The notes under the pieces: generated by a model
Databases searched by the model: none
Told to the model about the DNA's origin: nothing
The model's input: only the letters and a program-made list of their open reading frames with translations
Part shown: positions 48,755 to 56,776 of the stretch, one piece after another
Layout: every line of letters begins with the position of its first letter
Numbering within the stretch: the stretch's first letter is position 1
Made by a program: the position numbers and the translations under genes
Source of the DNA: Thermotoga profunda AZM34c06
GTDB taxonomy: Bacteria > Thermotogota > Thermotogae > Thermotogales > DSM-5069
Assembly: GCF_000828675.1 (NCBI RefSeq)
Contig: NZ_AP014510.1
Coordinates: forward strand, 310,001 to 374,000
Direction of reading: 5' to 3'
DNA: 64,000 nt

Positions 48755-50542
48755 ATGTCTTTTGATACTGTTGATTTAATTGAAAGATACCTCTCTTTGC
48801 AAGACTGGCAAGTGAAGGAAAACAGCAATATGAATTATTCACTTCAAGGAATGAATAACTATATAGTCTCGGCATTGACTACAAAATATTGGTTGGAGAA
48901 GGTCTATCCAGAGAAAATCAGTCAAGCTCATTTAAATGGTGATTTTCACATTCATGATTTGAATCTTCTCGCCCCTTACTGCTGTGGATGGGACTTGAGA
49001 GATCTTTTAATAAGAGGTTTTGGGGGTGTTGAACAAAAGGTTGAAAGCAAACCCGCAAAACATTTTAGAGTAGCATTAATGCAAGTAGTTAACTTTTTTT
49101 ATACTTTACAAGGTGAAGCGGCAGGTGCTCAAGCATTTTCTAATTTTGACACATTTCTTGCTCCTTTTATAGCTTATGATAGACTATCTTATTCAGATGT
49201 GGTGCAATGTATGCAAGAATTTATCTTCAATTTAAATGTCCCAACAAGGGTTGGTTTTCAAACTCCTTTTGTGAACATAACAATGGACGTAGTAGTACCA
49301 AAATATCTTGCTCGTGAGCCGGTTATCATAGGGGGAGAGTTTCAAGATAAATGTTATGGAGATTTTCAGAAGGAAATGGATATGCTTAACAAGGCATTTT
49401 GCGAAATAATGCTTCAAGGTGATGCTAAAGGAAGGATTTTTAGTTTTCCTATACCGACTTATAACATCTCTCATGACTTTCCTTGGGATAGTGAAGTTGC
49501 AGAGATGATTTTGAGAATGACCTCAAAGTATGGTGTACCATATTTTGCCAACTTTATAAGTTCTGGCTTGGCGCCAGAAGACGTGAGAAGTATGTGTTGT
49601 AGATTGAGACTTGATAATCGTGAATTGCGCAAAAGAGGGGGAGGACTATTTGGTGCAAACCCGATGACGGGTTCTGTTGGTGTTGTAACCATCAACATGC
49701 CTCGGCTTGGATATCTTTCAAATTCAGTTGAAGAGTTTTTTGAAAGATTGTCAGATGTAATGGATCTGGCAAAGGAGAGTCTCATAATCAAACGTGGATT
49801 CATTGAAAGATTAACTGAGATTGGGTTGTATCCATATTCAAGGGTTTGTCTAAAAAATATCAAAGAATTTTTTGGACAATATTGGCACAACCATTTTAGT
49901 ACAATTGGTTTAATCGGTATGCACGAAGCTCTTATGAATTTGTTTGGAAAAGGTATAGATACTGAAGAAGGCAGAGATTTTGCCATAAAGGTTCTCGATT
50001 TCATGAGAACACGATTGATCGATTACCAAAAGGAGACAGGGAATCTATTTAATCTTGAAGCAACTCCTGCTGAAGGTACTTCTTATAGGCTTGCAAAGAT
50101 CGATAAACAGCGTTTTGGTGATATATTCACAAACGGTGATATCGAACCATTTTATACAAATTCAACTCAACTCCCCGTAGGCCAAATTGAAGACCTTTTC
50201 GAAGCACTTCAAATGCAAGAGGAATTGCAAATCAGATATACCGGCGGAACGGTTTTCCATATTTATTTAGGTGAACAAGTAGAAGATCCGATGGTAATCG
50301 GACTTCTTATCAAAAGAATCTTTGAGAATTATCGGTTGCCTTATATCACAATTACTCCGACTTTCAGTATATGCCAGGACCATGGGTACTTATCGGGAGA
50401 ACATTACAACTGTCCGGTGTGTGGTCGGGCGACAGAAGTTTGGAGTAGGGTAGTTGGTTTTTATAGACCTGTTCAGAATTGGAATCCAGGAAAGCAAGAA
50501 GAATTCAAATTCAGAGATGTTTATAAAATTCACCATGAGTGA
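48755..50542 (+). CDS. nrdD: Anaerobic (class III) ribonucleoside-triphosphate reductase
   Basis: Glycyl-radical reductase, 595 residues, with no N-terminal ATP-cone. The glycyl-radical site is in SRVVGFYRP near the C-terminus. A zinc site with CQDHGYLSGEHYNCPVCG lies just before it, and DFHIHDL is near the N-terminus. ATG 48755 follows a GGGGGTG sequence; the in-frame ATG at 48713 lies in the promoter region and precedes the second NrdR box. Co-transcribed with nrdG six bases downstream. Confidence 0.95.
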   Translation: MSFDTVDLIERYLSLQDWQVKENSNMNYSLQGMNNYIVSALTTKYWLEKVYPEKISQAHLNGDFHIHDLNLLAPYCCGWDLRDLLIRGFGGVEQKVESKPAKHFRVALMQVVNFFYTLQGEAAGAQAFSNFDTFLAPFIAYDRLSYSDVVQCMQEFIFNLNVPTRVGFQTPFVNITMDVVVPKYLAREPVIIGGEFQDKCYGDFQKEMDMLNKAFCEIMLQGDAKGRIFSFPIPTYNISHDFPWDSEVAEMILRMTSKYGVPYFANFISSGLAPEDVRSMCCRLRLDNRELRKRGGGLFGANPMTGSVGVVTINMPRLGYLSNSVEEFFERLSDVMDLAKESLIIKRGFIERLTEIGLYPYSRVCLKNIKEFFGQYWHNHFSTIGLIGMHEALMNLFGKGIDTEEGRDFAIKVLDFMRTRLIDYQKETGNLFNLEATPAEGTSYRLAKIDKQRFGDIFTNGDIEPFYTNSTQLPVGQIEDLFEALQMQEELQIRYTGGTVFHIYLGEQVEDPMVIGLLIKRIFENYRLPYITITPTFSICQDHGYLSGEHYNCPVCGRATEVWSRVVGFYRPVQNWNPGKQEEFKFRDVYKIHHE

Positions 50543-50548
50543 GTATCT

Positions 50549-51289
50549 ATGCGTTTGATTCAAGGCTGGACCAAAGTCAGTCTTTTGGATTACCCGGGTT
50601 ACCTATGCTCTGTGGTGTTTACAGCTGGATGTAATCTCAGGTGTCCTTATTGCCATAATAAAAATTTGATTAACAAAAACGGATCACACTATCAGATCGT
50701 ATGGGAAGAAGTCGTAAATTGGCTATCGAAAAACCATCAAATGATAGATGGTGTATGTTTCACAGGAGGTGAACCGACTCTCTGTTCGGATTTAGAGTCG
50801 ATGATCTACGATGTCAAGAGATTAAATATGATGGTGAAACTTGATACGAATGGCACAAACCCACTTGTATTGAAAAAATTGCTTGATCTGCATCTGATAG
50901 ATTTTGTAGCGATGGATATAAAGGCTCCGCTGGATAAATACACCCAGATTTGTAGATCCAATGTTGATATTTTCAGTATACAAAAATCAGTTGAATTAAT
51001 AAGAATATATGCACCAAATTATGAATTTCGGACAACTTTTCACCCTTCACTACTTTCAATCGAAGATTTCCATCGAATTTGTGAGTGGCTAAAAGGTATC
51101 GATATTTATGTCATTCAGAATTGTAGAGTTGGCAATAACCTCGATCCTTCCTTCAATGAACTACCACAGGTTGATTACAAATATATCCAAGATATAGCAA
51201 ATCTCTGCAAAAGTTATTTTTCAAAATTCATTCTTCGTGGTTTTACAATACCTTTGCAAAAGACCGCTGACAGCCTTCAAAGGGTATAA
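50549..51289 (+). CDS. nrdG: Anaerobic ribonucleotide reductase activating protein (radical SAM)
   Basis: Generates the glycyl radical on NrdD with S-adenosylmethionine and a 4Fe-4S cluster. 246 residues, longer than enterobacterial NrdG (about 154). The cluster motif CNLRCPYCHNKNL is near residue 30, CFTGGEPTL is the GGE motif, and KLDTNGTNP follows. The length resembles the YjjW/PFL-activase-like group seen in Thermotogae. Starts after GTGAGTATCT with weak Shine-Dalgarno support. Confidence 0.92.
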   Translation: MRLIQGWTKVSLLDYPGYLCSVVFTAGCNLRCPYCHNKNLINKNGSHYQIVWEEVVNWLSKNHQMIDGVCFTGGEPTLCSDLESMIYDVKRLNMMVKLDTNGTNPLVLKKLLDLHLIDFVAMDIKAPLDKYTQICRSNVDIFSIQKSVELIRIYAPNYEFRTTFHPSLLSIEDFHRICEWLKGIDIYVIQNCRVGNNLDPSFNELPQVDYKYIQDIANLCKSYFSKFILRGFTIPLQKTADSLQRV

Positions 51290-51308
51290 TCTATTTGGGA
51301 GGCTTTTG

Positions 51309-52103
51309 GTGAGGATAGGCCTTTTGGTTGAAGGTGTATGCCCCGGTTTCAACAAGTTTATTCATACGCTCGTCCAGAAATCTGAAAATGTTATTGTAGG
51401 TTTTTCGAATGGCTGGGGAGGGCTTTATCGTGATGAATCACATTTTATAGACGTACGAATGACAGCTGGATTTGAGAACCTTGGTGGATCAATTCTACCA
51501 AGTTTATTTTTAAAAGATATACCAAAGGGCTGGAAATACAAAATAATGCAGAACCTCCTCAAGTACAAAATAGACCTGCTACTTGTCGTTGGTAATGAAT
51601 ATTCTCTTGATCTTCTCAATGAACTTTTTTCAGCTGGAGTAAGAGTGATATTAATTCCATCAGCAGATTTTGGACTAAACATCGGATCGTACAAAATGGG
51701 TTTGAATACCATTTTGAACAAGCTCAGTGAATGTATGTATTATTTCAAGAATTTCTCGAAAACATCAGGTAGAAAAACTGTACTTTGTTTATCTCAAAGG
51801 TTTAGAGACTTCGTGATTCAAATGAAAAATGTGCACAATTTTTTCATGAATGAGGTTTCTGACCAAATCTTTATCTCGTGGGATGGACATTATGATTGTA
51901 CAGTGAAAATCGATGGGATTTTGAGTGCAAGTAAGCCACTCAAGAAGGATCTCTCTTTTGCTGAAGATCTTGCAAAAGTACTTTTGTCACGTTCATCTTT
52001 AAGGGGAGGAAGTATGCTCGTTTATGATGAGGATTTTGAGTTTCTCACGCTTCAGAGTTTTCGAAATACAGGGGTAATAAAGAGGGGGGAAGTAATAACA
52101 TGA
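51309..52103 (+). CDS. Phosphofructokinase-fold protein with degenerate active site
   Basis: 264-residue protein aligning by eye along the first two-thirds of [27 protein letters not shown] matches the PFK start with GGDxPGxN reduced to [15 protein letters not shown] stands for the Mg/ATP-binding GGDGS, and [21 protein letters not shown] for VPxTIDNDxxGTDxTxGFDTAL. Only the first Asp of TIDND is kept, and the MGR substrate motif is absent. Phosphoryl transfer is therefore unlikely; function unknown. GTG 51309 lies six bases after GGGAGG. It sits between nrdG and an AMMECR1 gene (4-nt overlap), in one operon. Confidence 0.7.
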   Translation: MRIGLLVEGVCPGFNKFIHTLVQKSENVIVGFSNGWGGLYRDESHFIDVRMTAGFENLGGSILPSLFLKDIPKGWKYKIMQNLLKYKIDLLLVVGNEYSLDLLNELFSAGVRVILIPSADFGLNIGSYKMGLNTILNKLSECMYYFKNFSKTSGRKTVLCLSQRFRDFVIQMKNVHNFFMNEVSDQIFISWDGHYDCTVKIDGILSASKPLKKDLSFAEDLAKVLLSRSSLRGGSMLVYDEDFEFLTLQSFRNTGVIKRGEVIT

Positions 52104-52624
52104 AAGGTGAACATCCATATGTAAAATGGGCTATCAGGAGTATCGAAGCCTGGATAAAAGAACATATAATGATCGATCCGCTTAAGGACGAAGCACCACA
52201 AGAACTTTTGAAAAGAAAATCTGGAGCCTTTGTGAGCTTGCACAAGCTGAATGGCGAATTGAGAGGGTGTATAGGTACCTATCTTCCAACCAAGGCAAAT
52301 TTAGCCGAGGAGATAAGAGATAACGCAATCGCAGCTGCTACAGAGGATCCGAGATTTACACCACTCACACAGAGAGAACTTGACGAAATCGAAGTCAGTG
52401 TGGATATTTTGAGTGAACCAGAGAGAATATCAGATGTGGATCAACTCGATCCAAGAAAATATGGGGTAATAGTTGTTAGTGGCTTTAAAAGAGGACTCCT
52501 ACTACCAGATTTACCGGGTGTTGATACTGTCGAACAGCAGATTAATATTGCAAAGAGAAAGGCTGGTATCTTTTCCGGTGAAAAAATCACCATATACAGA
52601 TTCACTGTTGAAAGGTATCACTGA
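52100..52624 (+). CDS. AMMECR1 domain protein (AmmeMemoRadiSam system protein A)
   Basis: 174-residue AMMECR1-family protein. The invariant LRGCIGTY is present (residues ~52-60), with [20 protein letters not shown] and [14 protein letters not shown] following. It overlaps the PFK-like gene by 4 nt and is followed 12 nt later by its radical-SAM partner. The MEMO-type third partner is not encoded adjacent to it. The biochemical role of the family is unsettled. Confidence 0.93.
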   Translation: MKGEHPYVKWAIRSIEAWIKEHIMIDPLKDEAPQELLKRKSGAFVSLHKLNGELRGCIGTYLPTKANLAEEIRDNAIAAATEDPRFTPLTQRELDEIEVSVDILSEPERISDVDQLDPRKYGVIVVSGFKRGLLLPDLPGVDTVEQQINIAKRKAGIFSGEKITIYRFTVERYH

Positions 52625-52635
52625 GGGGTGATTGA

Positions 52636-53625
52636 GTGCAAAAAATGGCGCTCTATTTCACTGGTCTTGGTGATGGAAAAGTAAGGTGTGAGCTCTGTCC
52701 ACATCACTGTGTTTTATCAGAAGGGCAAATAGGGTTGTGTCTTACCAGAAAGAATCAGGACGGTGTGATGGAATTGATGAACTACGGGCAGATCACCTCG
52801 ATTGCCATTGATCCCATAGAAAAGAAGCCTTTGTTCCATTTCAACCCTTCTGATAAAATACTCTCGGTTGGAACCTTTGGGTGCAATATGAAATGTGCTT
52901 TCTGCCAAAACTGGGAGATATCTCAGCAGATGACTCCAACAAGGCGAGTCCTTCCACAGCAGATAGTATCTATTGCAATTGAACGGGGCTCAAAAGGGAT
53001 TGCATATACTTATAATGAACCCTTCACTTGGTTTGAATTTGTTCTTGACACCTCGAGGATAGCGGCTAAGGAAGGTTTATATAATGTCTTGGTGACAAAT
53101 GGTCTTGTGGAAAAAGAACCACTTAATTTGTTACTTCAGTCTATTCATGCTATGAATATCGATCTCAAAGCCTTTGATGAGAAGATCTATCACCTTTTAG
53201 GTGGAGACTTAGACACTGTGAAACGGACTATTGAGAGATCCTTAGCCTATGGGATTCATGTAGAGATAACCACTCTAATTGTACCTGGTGTGAATGACGA
53301 TAGAGAACAACTTGAGAATGAATTCAAGTGGTTGTCGAGTTTAGATCGATCCTTACCACTTCATCTGTCTCGTTATTTTCCAAACTATAAAATGACCAAT
53401 CCGCCAACTCCTTCAGAAAAATTAATAGATTTTTATGATCTTGCACATGAGTATCTTGATTTTGTCTATATTGGCAATCTCTGGGATCCACGATATGAGA
53501 GCACGGTATGTCCAGATTGTGGGACAATGGTTATCCAGAGAGAAGGCTACAATGTTCAGATCAAAGCATTAGATTCAGAAGGTAGGTGCAAAGAGTGCGG
53601 AAAAAAGATAGCAAAAATATTCTGA
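52636..53625 (+). CDS. AmmeMemoRadiSam system radical SAM enzyme
   Basis: 329-residue radical SAM protein. An N-terminal cysteine set (CELCPHHCVLSEGQIGLC) precedes the 4Fe-4S motif CNMKCAFCQNW, and AYTYNEPFTWFEF follows. A zinc-ribbon-like C-terminus ends in CPDCGTM..CKECGKK. The domain plan fits the radical-SAM component of the AMMECR1-MEMO system. GTG start after GAGGGGTGATTGA. The end overlaps apbE. Confidence 0.92.
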   Translation: MQKMALYFTGLGDGKVRCELCPHHCVLSEGQIGLCLTRKNQDGVMELMNYGQITSIAIDPIEKKPLFHFNPSDKILSVGTFGCNMKCAFCQNWEISQQMTPTRRVLPQQIVSIAIERGSKGIAYTYNEPFTWFEFVLDTSRIAAKEGLYNVLVTNGLVEKEPLNLLLQSIHAMNIDLKAFDEKIYHLLGGDLDTVKRTIERSLAYGIHVEITTLIVPGVNDDREQLENEFKWLSSLDRSLPLHLSRYFPNYKMTNPPTPSEKLIDFYDLAHEYLDFVYIGNLWDPRYESTVCPDCGTMVIQREGYNVQIKALDSEGRCKECGKKIAKIF

Positions 53626-54647
53626 GAATAAGCAATTTCGTTCTTGTGATTTTTTTGATTGGAATTGCTATCACTGTGGCTATTTTAGTGATGGTTTTTG
53701 TGCGTATACCACCGAGTTATTATGAATATACAGGTTTTACCTTAGGCACGTATTGCAGGATTGTGGTATCTTCCAAAAAGGGTTCGAAGAACCTATCAGA
53801 GATTATCTTCAATGAATTGGACCGAGTTTACAAAAAATTTGATCCAAATAATCCAGATAGCACTATTAGCAAGATAAATTCATCAAAAGATTGGGTTGAT
53901 CTTGATGAAGAGAGTTTCGTGTTGATTGATGCAGCATTGAAATTTTCACAGATCACTGAAGGCGCGTTCGATCCAGCCTTAGGTAACTTGATAAAACTCT
54001 GGGGTTTTGACAGAATAGCTGAGCGTGTACCCACAAAAATACCATCTCAGTCAGAGATCGATGAGATTCTAAGGCATTGTGGAGTGGAAAAGGTTGAATT
54101 GGATGGCAGAACAAGGAGAGTGAGATTGAACGATGGTGTGAAACTGGATCTTGGTGGAATTGCGAAAGGTTATGCATTGGACAGAGCTTACCAGATAGCC
54201 AAAGAAATAGATGCGAAGTGTACAGGGTTTGTAGAAGCCGGCGGAGATATTAGGATTTTGGGACCAAAATTCGGCTCCAGACCTTGGGTAATTGGTGTGA
54301 GAGATCCCCGAAAATCAGAGTCAGCAATTGATTATATCTATTTAACAGATGGGGCGGTGGCAACGTCTGGAGACTATGAAAGATACTTCATCGTTGATGG
54401 AGTGAGATATCACCACATTTTTGACCCAAAGACTGGTTATCCTGCCCACGGTGCACAATCGGTGACTGTCATCGCAAAGGATGCGACAACGGCTGATGTT
54501 TTGTCCACATCGGGTTTTGTAATGGCGCAGGAATGGGAATATGTTGTTTTAGAATATCCACGATTTGGCGGGAGTGTTTTACTAATCGGTGAAGATGGTG
54601 CAATTCATAAATCACCATCATTTTCAGTTTATGAACGGGCAAAGTAA
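53595..54647 (+). CDS. apbE: FAD:protein FMN transferase (ApbE)
   Basis: Attaches FMN covalently to Ser/Thr of extracytoplasmic electron-transfer proteins. 350 residues with a transmembrane anchor (~12-36). Domains show GTYCRIVV, LDLGGIAKGYALD, VEAGGDIRILG and HIFDPKTGYPAHG. GTG 53595 is preferred (AGGTG upstream); GTG 53586 lies three codons earlier. Overlaps the radical-SAM gene by 31 nt and the NusG-II gene by 17 nt. Confidence 0.93.
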   Translation: MRKKDSKNILRISNFVLVIFLIGIAITVAILVMVFVRIPPSYYEYTGFTLGTYCRIVVSSKKGSKNLSEIIFNELDRVYKKFDPNNPDSTISKINSSKDWVDLDEESFVLIDAALKFSQITEGAFDPALGNLIKLWGFDRIAERVPTKIPSQSEIDEILRHCGVEKVELDGRTRRVRLNDGVKLDLGGIAKGYALDRAYQIAKEIDAKCTGFVEAGGDIRILGPKFGSRPWVIGVRDPRKSESAIDYIYLTDGAVATSGDYERYFIVDGVRYHHIFDPKTGYPAHGAQSVTVIAKDATTADVLSTSGFVMAQEWEYVVLEYPRFGGSVLLIGEDGAIHKSPSFSVYERAK

Positions 54648-54999
54648 GATTTTTAGGATATCTGATCTTTTTATTGTTGTCGCCATAATTGTTGTTTTCC
54701 TGGCGTTTTGGTTTTTGACACATCAAAGTAGTCTTACAGGATATGTTGAAGTCTACAAAGATGGACGATTGATTGCTGTGTTGAAACAAGATATCAGATA
54801 TGAGTTAAAAAACGATGGAAAACACATCATGGACATTGTTTTTGATGGTAAGAGAGTTCATGTAGAGAACAGCGATTGTCCTTTGAAGATCTGTGAAAAG
54901 ACCGGTAAAGTTGGGCCAAATGGTGTGATAGTGTGTATTCCGAACAAAGTTGTCGTGAAATTTATTGGTAAAAGTGATGTGGATGTGATGACTTGGTGA
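54631..54999 (+). CDS. NusG domain II-containing protein
   Basis: 122-residue protein with an N-terminal transmembrane helix (~12-30) and an extracytoplasmic NusG-II-like beta domain. HVENSDCPLKICEKTGKV holds the two conserved cysteines, and VVKFIG is near the end. The family commonly sits between apbE and a Gx transporter gene; function unproven but linked to membrane flavinylation clusters. Starts inside the end of apbE. Confidence 0.85.
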   Translation: MNGQSKIFRISDLFIVVAIIVVFLAFWFLTHQSSLTGYVEVYKDGRLIAVLKQDIRYELKNDGKHIMDIVFDGKRVHVENSDCPLKICEKTGKVGPNGVIVCIPNKVVVKFIGKSDVDVMTW

Positions 55000-55544
55000 G
55001 GAGTAAAAAGATAGCTTTGAATTCTCTTTTCATTTCCTTGGGTATAGCGATATACGTTCTTGAAAGTTTTGTACCCTTTCCATTTCCAAATGGGAAGTGG
55101 GGTTTTTCAAACTTCGTTGTACTTTTGTCAATAGTTCTTTTCGGTGCAAAGGATGGTTTGATCGTTGCAATCGGAAAGAGTTTTGTTGGATCATTGGTTA
55201 CAGGTCATTTTTTGGATGTAGCTTTTTTTATGAGTGTTTTTGGATCGATTTCAGCGGCATTCATCGAATCGGCAGCATTCAAGGTGAGGATTTTTGGGTT
55301 GATAGGTGTGAGCATTTTGGGCAGTGTTACCAACAACGTTGTACAGACTCTCGTTGGATCGGTTTTTGTTGGTAGTAAAGCGCTTTTTTGGATTTTGCCT
55401 TATATGATAATACTTGGTTTGCCTGGTGCTTTTGCAAACGCATATATAGCCGGAAAGGTGATACCTCGTGTTCAAAAGAATTATATTGGCATCTTCATCT
55501 CCACGCAGACAGAAGATTCTAAAGACACTGTTCGAAAACTTTGA
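54996..55544 (+). CDS. Gx transporter family membrane protein (Hpre_diP_synt_I)
   Basis: 182 residues, about five hydrophobic helices (SLFISLGIAIYVLESFVPFPFPNGKWGFSN at the N-terminus, later SVFGSISAAFIESAAF). Belongs to the family first named heptaprenyl diphosphate synthase component I but better seen as a substrate-binding S component or transporter. GTG 54996 (TTG 54993 one codon earlier). Its last 77 nt are shared out of frame with maf. Confidence 0.82.
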   Translation: MRSKKIALNSLFISLGIAIYVLESFVPFPFPNGKWGFSNFVVLLSIVLFGAKDGLIVAIGKSFVGSLVTGHFLDVAFFMSVFGSISAAFIESAAFKVRIFGLIGVSILGSVTNNVVQTLVGSVFVGSKALFWILPYMIILGLPGAFANAYIAGKVIPRVQKNYIGIFISTQTEDSKDTVRKL

Positions 55545-56064
55545 AATAGTAATTCCTCAGATTGAAGAAATACACGACGACGACGCGATACATACTGTGG
55601 AAAAGCTCGCACTTCTGAAGGCTTTGAATGTTTTTGATAAAGTCAAGGATGCTGTGGTTATTGGTGCTGATACAGTTGTAGAGATAGATGGAACCATTCT
55701 TGGAAAACCAAAAGACCTCTGTGATGCTGAATCGCAACTTTGTAAATTACTTGGAAAATGGCATTCGGTCCATACGTGTGTTGCGGTTGTCAGTTGGGGT
55801 GAGATGTGGTTGAAAACACAAACTGCGAGAGTGAAATTTAGAAAAGTACCAAAAGAAGTTGTGAAATATTACGCACAAAACTATTCTCTGGGTAAAGCTG
55901 GGTCTTATGGTTTACAGGATTTTGGTGGAGTATTTGTCGAATCAATAGTTGGGGATCCATATGTTGTCATAGGTTTACCCATAGCTGATTTGTGGGAGTA
56001 TTTCTATAGGAAAGGATGGTGGAGTTCTGAAACCAAGAGAACGGATGATGAAGGTTGGTTCTGA
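55468..56064 (+). CDS. maf: Maf-like nucleotide pyrophosphatase
   Basis: House-cleaning nucleoside triphosphate pyrophosphatase, 198 residues. ASSSPRRQKIL, VIGADTVVEIDGTILGKP and the GKAGSYGLQDFGGVFV segment are family features. Starts with GTG after AAGGTGAT inside the previous gene and overlaps the radC frame at its end (WFF-stop at 56064). Confidence 0.93.
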   Translation: MFKRIILASSSPRRQKILKTLFENFEIVIPQIEEIHDDDAIHTVEKLALLKALNVFDKVKDAVVIGADTVVEIDGTILGKPKDLCDAESQLCKLLGKWHSVHTCVAVVSWGEMWLKTQTARVKFRKVPKEVVKYYAQNYSLGKAGSYGLQDFGGVFVESIVGDPYVVIGLPIADLWEYFYRKGWWSSETKRTDDEGWF

Positions 56065-56776
56065 GGGATTATCTGAGCAAGAACTCATTGCCATACTTCT
56101 GAGAACAGGTACTAAGGGGAAGGATGTGTATCAACTTTCCGAAGAACTGTATGATAAATTCGACAGATCGCTCAGAACCTTGTCAAATGCTGGATTAGAA
56201 GAAATTGCCTCTGTCAATGGAATTGGACTTGCAAAGGCAACTTCTTTGAAGGCTGCACTTGAACTTGGAAAGAGATTATACCAAGAACTTTCAGATGTAC
56301 GCATTGCTTTGGGTAAACCGGAATCGGTTTTTGAGTACTGTCATGATATGAGGTTGTTTGAAAAAGAGGTATTACGTGTTATTATTGTTGATAGTAAACT
56401 ATTTGTAGTTTTTCACAGGGATATAACGCAAGGAACGAATAATCAAACTCTATTTCATCCTACTGAGATTTTCAGGATCGCAGTTAGATCAAACGCAAAT
56501 GCGTTGATCATTGTTCACAACCATCCATCTGGAGATCCAACACCGAGCGAAGATGACAAAAGAGCAACCGAAATGATAGCCAATGCTGGTAATATACTTG
56601 GTATCAGGTTGATAGATCATTTAATAATAGGTAGAGAAAGTTATTACAGTTTCAGAGCACATGGTTTATTGGAGGACAGTTCAAATGGAAGAAGAGAAGG
56701 ACGAAAGGATTCTGAATCTGTTGAGGTTAAAAATGGAATTAGAAAAAGATCTTGGAAAAAAAGGGGTGAAACATAA
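56027..56776 (+). CDS. radC: RadC family JAMM-motif protein
   Basis: DNA-repair-associated, probably metalloprotease-like RadC: helix-hairpin-helix part (EEIASVNGIGLAKATSLKAALELG) and the JAMM motif IVHNHPSGDPTPSEDD. The first ATG is at 56045, but six codons upstream (CTG at 56027) read KPRERM, the conserved family N-terminus; a GGTGG lies four bases before. CTG is therefore the likely start. The normal family C-terminus is reached near 56690; the rest (to 56776) is an extension read through the start of the next gene. Confidence 0.85.
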   Translation: MKPRERMMKVGSEGLSEQELIAILLRTGTKGKDVYQLSEELYDKFDRSLRTLSNAGLEEIASVNGIGLAKATSLKAALELGKRLYQELSDVRIALGKPESVFEYCHDMRLFEKEVLRVIIVDSKLFVVFHRDITQGTNNQTLFHPTEIFRIAVRSNANALIIVHNHPSGDPTPSEDDKRATEMIANAGNILGIRLIDHLIIGRESYYSFRAHGLLEDSSNGRREGRKDSESVEVKNGIRKRSWKKRGET

